From: Trichostrongylus colubriformis
Lineage: Eukaryota; Nematoda; Chromadorea; Rhabditida; Trichostrongylidae
Direction: 5' to 3'
Assembly (NCBI GenBank): GCA_963978905.1
Contig: OZ022261.1
Location: forward strand, 8,805,992-8,869,991
DNA: 64,000 nucleotides
Positions within the stretch are counted from its first letter, which is position 1. Every line of letters starts with the position of its first letter. Positions 48,601 through 54,074 of this stretch are shown piece by piece. Below the pieces are notes generated by a model. The model worked only from the letters and a program-made list of their open reading frames with translations, ran no database searches and was not told the DNA's origin. The position numbers and the translations under genes were made by a program.

Positions 48601-49256
48601 TAACTACATGAGCAGAAAAGCCCAGCATAAGGAGGCGGGGCGCCGCGAGGAGGCTGATGAAGGGTCGCGTTGGCCGCGACACTTTCTGCATCATTCTCAG
48701 ATACGAGTGATGCAAAGGAGGTGAAAGCTCGTCCTTCACTGCATAAAGGAGGGTCCTATTTCTCGGGTTTCTGACCATTTCATTCTTCTCTCTTTACCGT
48801 TACATTACTGACTATCTCGACCTCTATATCAGGTATCTCTCGATAGGCAAATGTTCGTAACGGCGTTCTTGAGGGCACAGATGGGGCAGTTGGACCAATT
48901 AGAAGATAGGAAAACATGGTCACTGTAAATGAACGCACAGGATTTGAAGGCAGTGTTAGGGAAAAATCGGACGAAATGCGAAAAAAGTGGCGAATATGAC
49001 GGGCGAGATGATCAGTGATACGACGGTGAAGGAAAAACGTAAGTAAATGATCGAAAACTGACACTGGAACCCCTTTCCCACCACTGATTCTCGACGTGGA
49101 CGACCATTCCATCAATAGACGGATGGCCCGGACGACCCTGCCATTGGCATGTATCCAGGTAATCAATGCGCAAAAACAGCGTGGAAACAATACGAAAAAC
49201 TCAAAATGCATCCCATCTTTAACTACAAACGAGCGAAGACATCGAGTGAGAATTAA
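36667..49256 (+). CDS. Four-transmembrane protein, last intron carries the BEL element (partial)
   Basis: Four exons join in phase: 36667-36895, 38026-38285, 38345-38533 and 49159-49256 (stop TAA). The product starts with a polar acidic segment (YNEPSDEVIPNF). Four hydrophobic spans follow: AVGIVIGVIDVCSLTTAFV; the GVLYTSHLIAILACWYGI region; VMLLIAITCILSYFI; and TIVLVTITAAVAMGQIWLLL. After these comes a charged coiled-coil-like tail rich in E, K and R, ending KRAKTSSEN. I do not recognise the family. Upstream exons are missing; a possible one ends at a GTACAT donor near 36559 in matching phase. The last exon is the least certain: the phase fits, but exon 3 also stays open past its GTATGG donor up to the LTR. 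The BEL element inserted antisense into the last intron. Confidence 0.62.
37165..37446 (+). repeat. Partial copy of the 30279-31614 element end
   Basis: This stretch is collinear with about 31353-31614. It shares ATATGCAT-TACTGAA, GCAACTTTTGTCA, ATTTGGC-CCG and TTTTTTGGTTCAT, and the terminal CATGCCCTAATGGGCCTT. Only one end is present, so it is a truncated copy. It sits in the first recognised intron of the four-TM gene. Confidence 0.7.
38849..39010 (-). repeat. 3' LTR of the BEL element (162 bp)
   Basis: On the minus strand it begins TGTCGCGG and ends GGCACA, giving the usual TG...CA ends. It matches 48520-48681 at a constant offset of 9,671 with no difference seen. It contains AATAAA (plus 38909-38914), a plausible polyadenylation signal. 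At 162 bp it is short for an LTR. Confidence 0.95.
39011..39668 (-). other. BEL 3' noncoding region
   Basis: This lies between the small zinc-knuckle ORF and the 3' LTR. Minus-strand ORFs at 39197-39472 and 39485-39736 are open but have low-complexity Ser/Pro/Leu composition and no motifs. The expected polypurine tract before the LTR would end at 39011; only GCGCGGAG is present. Confidence 0.6.
39669..40085 (-). CDS. Small accessory protein after env: coiled coil plus three zinc knuckles
   Basis: This 138-codon ORF lies 89 bp downstream of the gag-pol-env stop. Residues 1-55 are charged and heptad-like, predicting a coiled coil. Three knuckle motifs follow: C61-x2-C64-x8-H73-x4-C78, C97-x2-C100-x4-H105-x3-C109 and C113-x2-C116-x3-H120-x4-C125. 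The 18-residue spacing between the first two knuckles and the CX2CX3HX4C form of the third exactly match the nucleocapsid region of the element's own gag, although the sequence is diverged. It ends with a basic tail (PSKRRHL). A strong splice-acceptor sequence sits 36 nt before its ATG, so it is probably translated from a spliced or trans-spliced mRNA. Its role is unknown; RNA binding or packaging is inference. Confidence 0.8.
   Translation of the reverse strand: MADDIDREIQLMELEHRASMESLTETVCRISNRLEAVFVKVSQIQDDIHVLMERTAPTSNCVFCPVGENPDNHHTARCHRHPDTVSRAMRASELHLCGRCLRPDHGGNCNVTCSFCRGGHNAVLCSQRSAAPSKRRHL
40121..40135 (-). promoter_or_regulatory. Splice-acceptor sequence before the accessory ORF
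   Basis: The minus strand reads CTGTTTTTGTTTCAG immediately upstream of position 40121, a close match to the nematode TTTTCAG acceptor. It lies between the long-ORF stop and the accessory ATG. It could serve cis-splicing of a subgenomic RNA or spliced-leader addition. Confidence 0.65.
40175..48307 (-). CDS. Gag-Pol-Env polyprotein of a BEL/Pao retrotransposon (2,710 aa)
   Basis: A single open frame. Gag comes first, with coiled-coil sequence at 50-150 and a DUF1759-like capsid region at about 225-400. Three zinc knuckles follow (C429, C461 and C479 start them). The aspartic protease has DTGA at 602-605. The reverse transcriptase has Asp944 in LIADIQAAF and YVDN at 1022-1025, where YVDD is the usual motif. 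The Pao-type RNase H has Asp1191, Glu1233, Asp1263 and Asp1315. The integrase has H1511, H1516, C1546 and C1549, then D1582, D1641 and E1693. A DUF5641-like C-terminal domain spans about 1795-1892. The env-like part has a signal-like segment at 1979-1997, a membrane span near 2088-2112 and a second hydrophobic start near 2161-2179. A Cys-rich Phlebovirus-Gc-like ectodomain (CRGMGSC at 2261-2267) and a terminal membrane span (about 2630-2667) complete it. No stop or frameshift separates the regions. Confidence 0.96.
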   Translation of the reverse strand: MALYFQKSSLKRACALLKAQIDMFRPFTNEVQYPTAVDAKQDYCSQLYDSIKHAITLLETSRSEVLVIIEGIQKEYMATKKGERKEFLDEFQQIEADIGFDSLLTETDAILSALKTRLSEIHHEFARFPRALSPVLQRAQTAEQYGRNEPKKPERSMYRNILSHEHLEADKFSGIQGNLQDIEDHQPIYENIDHFSKPRKQNFMPPSTPKLNCEQPAQNSVQPPRITIPKFDGQPEEFTEFWAIFDTMVHRNTTLNTIEKMVLLKDSLTGKAAKTVKGIKLVPQNYQWMIDLLRKKYGNVTNARAHVIKRLAELEPAKSNIVSCEHVFDEIRSLVNEMVSTGYNILGVHDPMWTENILQKLPRNIVEEFLKEHRDTESCSIGQTLDYLEELIARYRYISQRLSTARPDQKQVMKDPVRRERVVSASNPCAFCKKTNHKSFQCRTVAEPSARRQVVMENNLCWKCFSSEHKSNECRRSNCPHCGRLHDGSLCTRNAPVPETPQASSNKQRRPRVTQNLTNASASCSTLPPIWPSYTQNEVQPQESSSMPEQRLSATSPSALLYTHMTNTAQRLTSTQIVLMTVEALVFSERTRSYLRALLFFDTGAHVSLVEEHVADSLALPVLHSEQCTLSGIGGTVDTFVSHSVQMKILSAHGKELQIPLRTKPTLVEGFPSVLLTEKDLLFMEENDICLSNSRLRGEMQKPHILIGIDLFSSLVLEHVPPIVMPSGLRVAKTVFGLAAYGRGSIDSKVSSSPIIQSCNTIVNECTPDSEKIKLLFELESLGISTREGAQDDSTCAYRSKYAKSIRFEENHVVAPFPLKENISELTDNRKLALNRLVALTKHLNAFPEQKKWYAEILDQYSKDDVIEEVVDGVPDSVGTYYMPHSGVWKENKTTPLRIVFDASSRQRGHLSLNDVLYTGASFVNKIHDILVASRQPRIILIADIQAAFTQVRIQENHRDLCRFLWLRDTSKPPTIDNVVEFRWKRVPFGTTASPSILNMVISAHLHRVGTPLAHEIMRYLYVDNVLMTASTEEEAIAKYRESKELFAAIGMNLRSFVSNSSAVNSQLAESDKAPFGPMKLLGVSYNPVTDTFSFSTNEASDVYVKRDALRNLHSIYDPIGFGGPLLIKQKCLLRSIFETTKEWIAPIERKLAQEWTTTAEKVNNARIEVPRMMFPYTHTTTSTQLWIFADASSQAMAVCAFMERESEAVSTLLSGKTKLAPRKRLLSIPRLELLAMLLALRLAEAIASALPSGPTQINIVSDSFIALNWVRTSRRLPLFVTNQRDRIRTIINKLTSLGQKVELFHVPGEKNPADAGTRGVSAAQLPSMDWIRGPQWLLSERTALTNIECIDFLPLDTAHEEEIVCAPATEVEEKDVPENLVDLQRFSSLSKAARVTAYVAKFIQRLAERMNRNKGRNLQLRNVSQFDIDPYITAKDIELAEKMIFMCEHKGISLKELQTRNKGKNIFRDDQGIIRCASRLENAHLPFDTRNPIYVPAQSELMKLILSELHRNNTHCGKNHLLTIARQRFWLSRPSRQARRILNQCSICRRAQSLPFRLPDMGPLPPDRVRRARPFEHTGCDLLGPYSMKDNAKAYVCLYTCLLTRAIHLELVENLSATAFVNSFIRFTARRGVPKLVRTDCGSNFTLGKKVIDSYFEHLPAHDKSLHTYCAENKITWIFNPPGAPWMGGVWERLVGSVKIAYQKSVGRKKLSFAEMTTAIARIEAILNTRPLTAVNTSDIDAIPLRPVDFLQGNLEFSLPTCREIDSDDDSTYDEDGLRTVSQAREALRFSEKIADKFWYIWNTEYLTLLRDTQKRLFKIGRVNTRSIPEEGEIVLLEHDMIPRGHWPMGRVVELLPSADGKIRSAKVKIPHRSIPVQRPINKLYPLEIRATLPRGEEKTPAADGETEGTVPSTALTAPPRTRPILPRAAKTKAYEALPQKQRERFRECPENEQSTKAQSVHVKESSKKREAHGQKNMATLLLLTVLMICPALTLQEPISCSNSSVIIWPPQSAFKLCFDSKCKRFGEQTKPLQYRLPPSPTDSAIKVTMRHRDGTETRFCRSTAFCDHASRFLSKRLVANPHCWPTGALITSGIILYFFASILVMAVWFIRDRVKKRRAAVAELSPPPNSESIELSVLNPTNQPAPFSLSSFSPAILRPVPITAVIALCLITGVHSCQNGFIRHSIELTCTDHHECNYGYRDEILFNRVQSSLCIQLRHSNTSVGFIKLQRQPLKLECSKLSWFWTRVTQQQVRYVTRCRGMGSCTGNTCESLEPKSVIPELNSSSIYPGYSACSVQCSGFNCICAIPVRPCTFYRVIHIPISSNVYEIFECTAWDPIITVDVTIRVYNKQRTGRLKLLPYSTASFGNFNFTVISVQNMQPHHHRFVQTTGETIALPPDFIFPVICSSEEQARSQFSSCMNAHFCDCDVSGNRPRCHCPHNNLSQLRRNPDYVLPIYKPRVTLLGVNGSVESETTEDEFTVAISSTLDLDKATLSISEPCVLNIGPLQGCYSCTEGSQASVSCFTLSSSWTTIKCDRYVFSVECNPHNKSTLLHLPFNDAVVDHECYTTCGGKNVSARLQGILYYHPHADFSSIALVNTSEVLPQLDWFDEFSLPDLSPLWVVAVGHWKSTLFILGAVVSVLVPTYFLGPIAILLLFKGLWLVLKKVFTIALTAARSLGKLGDLRSTDDTGAALPSSGPQMHHCATRL
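48501..48515 (-). promoter_or_regulatory. Primer-binding site of the BEL element
   Basis: The minus strand reads TGGTGCATCAACCGC four bases inside the 5' LTR. TGGTGCATC is complementary to a tRNA 3' end of the form GATGCACCA. That fits a tRNA whose acceptor stem starts GCATC, such as a nematode tRNA-Gly; the identity is inferred. Confidence 0.72.
48520..48681 (-). repeat. 5' LTR of the BEL element (162 bp)
   Basis: Identical by eye to the LTR at 38849-39010, with TG...CA ends on the minus strand and AATAAA at plus 48580-48585. No obvious TATA box; the upstream part is GC-rich. Flanked on the outside by the CTTTC duplication (48682-48686). Confidence 0.95.
48687..48780 (+). repeat. Dispersed-repeat sequence at the BEL insertion site
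   Basis: This flank (GATGCAAAGGAGGTGAAAGC and then GGGTCCTATTTCTCGGG) resembles about 49958-50040 (GATGCGAAAGCACGTCC and then GGGGTCCTATTTCTCAGG). The retrotransposon therefore landed in or next to one copy of a dispersed non-coding repeat within the intron. Confidence 0.55.
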
Positions 49257-50912
49257 TGAAAAACAAAAGAAGAATAGAAAAGAAAAACGCGCAGATTCTA
49301 CGGGTGAGCAGCAAAAATCAAAATCACCAAAAAAGATAGTCAGCTGATCAGGAAAGGGTATGCGACATTCTGTTCACGAAAGCGCGCCCCGATCGCTCCA
49401 GCCGTGCCGCTCGCTTTGGCTCCTCTCACCCAGCCAATCAGGGGAAAGCTCGTCGCCAGGAGGCGGGCTGCCATAATCAAGGCGGCTTACCGTGATGAGG
49501 CCGTCTCCGCCACAGCTCAAAGGGGCGCCTTTTGCGGGAGATTTCGCCATTTATCGGCCTTTCAGACCCGTAATTTTACTGAATGCTTCCTTTTGGGATT
49601 CCCTGTCACCCACATTACCCCTAACACTGTCTTTAAGGAGACGTTGTGGGGCACAACTTCAGTCAAAAGACACCTCTTGAAGGTAAAACGGGAATAAGAC
49701 ACTTCAAAACTGGGAGCATATGCTATCCTCCAGTAGCGAAGCGACTCTGAAAAATTGGTCTAGATCGCTAGATCGCTGAGAAATGGGCTTTAGGCTCCTT
49801 ATCGTGGTGTCGCCTGGGTGCGTCCCGGTGCAGTGGGTGCCCACGTAAAAGAAGTGATGGGAGAGGGGGTGGGGGGGGGGGGGGGGAGAGAGGGAGGGGA
49901 GGGGCGGAACAATTCTGTGTCTTCACTGACCTAGCTGTCTGCATTGAGCCCTTCACTGATGCAGACGATGCGAAAGCACGTCCCCGATGGTGAAAGGGGT
50001 CCTATTTCTCAGGCACAAGACCGTTCAATTCGGTTTTTTCTACGGTCGCTCTACTTCCACCACCCATATTCCATGTTATATTCGTAGAGAAAACTTAAGT
50101 TTTAACCATTTATTGATTTATAGCTAATTCAGTAGTTTACTAGCTAGTGTTGGCAGGAATGAAAGAAACCTTTTGATGTACTCTATTGTACACTGCAACC
50201 TCTACACGTACGCTATCGCATGAAATGCTGTGCAAATTCTGACGAAACGCACCACTCCCTATGCTCGGTGCGGGAAGCGGAAGCCCTATTACTCTTCGAA
50301 TCTTAGTTCTATTTTAAAGAGGCCTTTGTAGCGGACTCCCTTAGAGCTGTTCTTGTCTTGGTGAAACCTGGCAATGAAGTGTTCCCAGCACTTTCCATGA
50401 AATCATAATTTGATGGCTTCTGCAGCTAATCGACCATATTACAGGTCGTAAAACCTGACAAATTACGTACGAGGAAACCCCTCGGCTCAGTGCCTATTCA
50501 AATTCGATAGAGCTGCTATCTCGATTGTTTTTCGGAAACCTGTCGTGATAAAAATAGCCGCTTTTTTTCACACATAGTGCAAATGTCCCAAGCAGAGAAA
50601 TCTTATGAATCGTACTATTTTATTCACACGAGGGAATTTTTGTGTCTCTCGAAACTGCGAACCCTTACCTGAGAATAAAGCAGCACGAAAAATCTACAGT
50701 GAATTAGTTTTGAAATCGAAGACGTATAGGCCAGGATGTGGTTGGTCAGAAAAATCAACATCATATCATTACTGGGAGGTGTTAATTTCTACACTTTCTA
50801 TGTGCGAGAACTGACAGATGGCTTTTTTGGATTAGATAATTAGCATTATGTTTTTAGGTACGGTAGCGTATTATTTTTCAGGACATGAGTTAATTGTCCT
50901 GATTATAGTATA
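49257..50912. other. 3' flank of the four-TM gene; low-complexity and repeat DNA
   Basis: A GC-rich stretch at about 49380-49600 is repeat-like. A G-rich low-complexity run lies at 49861-49906. A second copy of the insertion-site repeat is at about 49958-50040. The ORFs at 49404-49697 and 50605-50814 have no motifs. Confidence 0.45.
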
Positions 50913-51776
50913 TTAGGTTGTCCCAAAAGTCTTGTAGGATTTTTTTTCGTTCATCACTTTTTATTTTTTTTTCTTCCAACAAACAACAGTTAGGCAACAA
51001 CGTATTCACCATTGCTATCGACAATGCTCTGCCACCTCATAGATAAATCGTTAACCTCCTCCTCCTAAAACCCTGGGTCGAAGAAGAGTCGAAGAAGTTA
51101 GCGATCGCCTTTGCAAGCGAGTCATAATCAACGAATTTTCTCTTGGCCAGGAAGATTCAAGAGGATGGGTAAGATGATTGTCAGGAAGGGCAATGTCTGA
51201 AGAGTATGGTGGGTGGGGCAGCACATCCCAGCCGAGCTCCTGTATTGGCCTGTGTACCTTTCGCAATTTTCCGCGAAATGGGAGGGGGCGTCGTCACGAA
51301 GGAGGGTGACCGCGGACCTTCTCCGGCGCTTTTCTCGAACAGCGACGGCTAGCTGCTGGAGCTGGTGGGTGCATACGGCAGCGGTGACTGCCTCGCCTTG
51401 TACCAGCACCTCGCGGGAAACCATTCATTCCGCGTTCCAGAAGTAGCACAGTCCAAAGCGTGGTTTGTCTTTCATGTCAATCTCGCCGTTGCTGAAGCTG
51501 ATGAACCAGCGGCGCACGGTTCCGTAGCTCACACATCCCTTGCCCAATGCAGGGCCGCAAGACCACTCATAGTACATAGATGACTCCGCGAGTTGGGTGG
51601 GTATCGACTACGGGCATTGTAGCTCTCTCCACGGAATCTGGTGGGTCAATATATATTTTGTTAGAAAGCTTAGAGACCCTTCTACCATATTTCTGAACCG
51701 CCTAGCCTTGCCTCGAATTAAACAAGAGTTATTGATTTTTTTGGAAAAATCCTACAAGACTTTTGGGACAACCTAA
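50913..51776 (-). mobile_element. Degenerate mariner element, copy B (864 bp)
   Basis: Perfect TIRs of about 32 bp begin TTAGGTTGTCCCAAAAGTCT at both ends, with TA on both sides (50911-50912 and 51777-51778). On the minus strand, 51266-51051 retains LPHPPYSSDIA around the third catalytic Asp, with changes right after it. The next frame upstream retains the CTHQLQQLAV helix. Frameshifts and a short length make it inactive. The body closely matches the element at 10033-10922. Confidence 0.92.
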
Positions 51777-53044
51777 TACTATTAGTAGAAGAAGCTCACA
51801 CATATTACAAATTCAGTGCTTGAATTAAGCCTGCCGATCTCTTCGAAAACATTAAATTTAACTGATTTTAGATGTGTTCTACCACGAAAGTTGAACAGCT
51901 CACAAACGATCGATATCAGTCAATACTGTGAGGTTTGACGACATCGAAGAAAAGCACCAAGCATTGTTGAACAAATTCTGTTATTTAGTGGTGAAAAGGA
52001 AATATACTTTACGCTTCAGTTTCATTAACTGTATAAATGCTGACAGATAATTTTCTCTTGACGAATTTCCTACCTTTCTATAAAACAGCGAGCTAAGAAC
52101 CGATGGGCCGTTTTCAAAACTGGGCTTTGAACCTTCTCCGAACTCTCAAACGAACTGGTCGGACTCCACGACTGAGATTTTGAGTAGGGACCAGAGCTGA
52201 TGAGCCAGGTCACTGGAGAAAGTGACTTTAATAGTTTAGTGGCTTTAAGATGGCAAATAACCCGTAAGTGTGGTCATGTATGTCAGTACAGATCAGGCCA
52301 ATCATTTCGGGTACCTACTAATCTTGTTATGCTAGATCTGGGTTACAGCGACTTCAACAAGCGAGAATATAGTATACCAGCACTTCACCTGAGTAAGCGC
52401 CTGATTGGCTCTGATGGCTCAGCTTAACCCGTGTGAGAGTTCTTGGGCTAGGGAGCTCAAGGAAAGTGCGTGTGGTTCACTGGGATAGATGGGGTGTGTA
52501 CTCCAGTGTATGGGTTTTGCACGGCGGCGTGCGACGTGTGAGCTAGGGGCGCTGTATTTAGTTAGGTGATAAAACGATTACAGGTAATCCTAATACTGGG
52601 TCAGGCTAGCACCAGAGCAGGTTCGAATCGCGTCTGTACCGGGAGCTTTAGCCATTGGGCCATGTCATTTTATAGTACTTGAAGGTGGTATGGCTGAGAT
52701 GACACTTCCAGTGGTCCTGGCTTATATGTATTCAGTTTCTTGTTTGTTATTTCTTCTTTAACCCGATACAACTCGGCGGAAGACAAAATGTTTGATCACT
52801 GAAACCCGTTAGTATGAAGTTTAATTGTGTCAAATCATTTTTTGATGAAGCCATGCACTAGCCAGTATACATTTTGGTAGTGTAGTCAGTATAGTACTCC
52901 TAGTCGGTAGAAAGGTAGGAAGGACAACGAAGGGTGCATAGCGATTTCATTGATCAACCACTATACGGTAATGACCGTTAGTTGATCAATGCGCGTCGCA
53001 CGCGCGCGGCCTTCACTGGTAATTGAGGGGGGGGTGTATGCCAC
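51777..53044. other. No gene recognised
   Basis: A tRNA-like B-box sequence (GGTTCGAATC at about 52620) has no supporting A box or stems. An inverted pair, TTGATCAAC and GTTGATCAA, lies near 52952-52989. No exon pair is supported. Confidence 0.4.
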
Positions 53045-53272
53045 TATGACAGAAATTTGCTTTGCAGCGTTCCGTGTGCGACGCGATGGTGCGAGCCGTG
53101 CGCAATATTGAATAGGTCCTGAAGCGATGACGTTATCGCTTCAGGACCCATACAATACGGCGCATGGCCTTACGCCTCATTCTAGGTGTAATGCGGCGCC
53201 CGTAGCTCGTACCATCACGTTGCGCGCTGAACGCCGCTACGCGAATTTTCGGTCTTAACGGAACACACTATA
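53045..53272 (-). repeat. GC-rich fold-back repeat, copy 2
   Basis: It is an inverted, diverged copy of 19109-19325; its complement contains GAAAATTCGCGTAGC and GCGCAACGTGATGGT. A near-perfect hairpin (GGTCCTGAAGCGAT paired with ATCGCTTCAGGACC) lies at 53116-53149. Confidence 0.75.
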
Positions 53273-54074
53273 ATTAGGACACGTGGAGTTCATCTCTGAC
53301 TTCAGCAGCGGCACATATACATTGGGAAGTACACTACGTATACATATCACATTACATCAACAAGTTGCATCTTTATCATAATTCCTTGGTCAGAGTGTCA
53401 GAATTTCTCACTGATGGCTATCCACGCGTCCACACACAATGAAGAGAGAGGAATGAGAGAAAAGCCTTTTGAAATCACACCTCACCCGCTGTCAGGTCAG
53501 TACTACGAATCAACGCGGGTCAAAGAGCGGCAAACAGTTGCACATTTATTCACGACCTCGGATACGGTAGCACAGTATCCGCATAGCAGGATGTAAAAAA
53601 TACGCCATATATGATATCGTATTGAGTCAGATATTTAATAGAAGTTTGTCGTGTCACCGGTCTTATTGGACTATTCTGATTCGGCATGTTTGAATATAGG
53701 AGTAGGCACAAACACGACTATACAACACAAAATTTACCAGATCGCCGGCCGAGTAGAGTTATAGTAGCAAAGGGGTACAAGGAGATTCAGTACTCTTGAA
53801 ATTCAGCTCAGCTGGCGTCGTCGCATACATGTCCAGAGTTACTTGTAATAATCAGATCAACGGGATAATACTGTCATGACACGTGGTAACGAATCAAAAA
53901 ACTAATTTACATTTTCGATCTACATAGATGAATCCAAATTTATCAATATTGTTATGGAGAAGATGGAGCACGGGTGGGCGTGACAGGCTGATGGGCTGTG
54001 CCGGTCCAGCGGCTGTTGAACGCAGACACGCGCACGCTAGATGTACCGCGTACGCACGCGTCTGTGTACGATGA
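53273..54074. other. Probable 3' flank of the NPDC1/CAB-1 gene
   Basis: No exon or domain is seen. The stretch lies immediately downstream of the minus-strand stop at 54075, so part of it is probably 3' UTR. Confidence 0.4.

Larger units (their letters stand above)
38849..48681 (-). mobile_element. Complete BEL/Pao LTR retrotransposon with env-like region (9,833 bp)
   Basis: Two LTRs bound the element. A 5-bp target duplication, CTTTC, is present on both outer sides (38844-38848 and 48682-48686), a length typical of BEL/Pao. The order on the minus strand is 5' LTR, primer-binding site, one long gag-pol-env ORF, a small zinc-knuckle ORF, 3' noncoding region, 3' LTR. The LTRs are identical by eye and the ORF is uninterrupted, which implies a recent insertion. 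It lies antisense in the last intron of the four-TM host gene. A clear polypurine tract is not seen next to the 3' LTR; the bases there are GC-rich. Confidence 0.96.

Noticed and set aside
52600..52670. tRNA-like GGTTCGAATC sequence.
   Set aside because: No acceptor stem, anticodon arm or A box can be folded around it.
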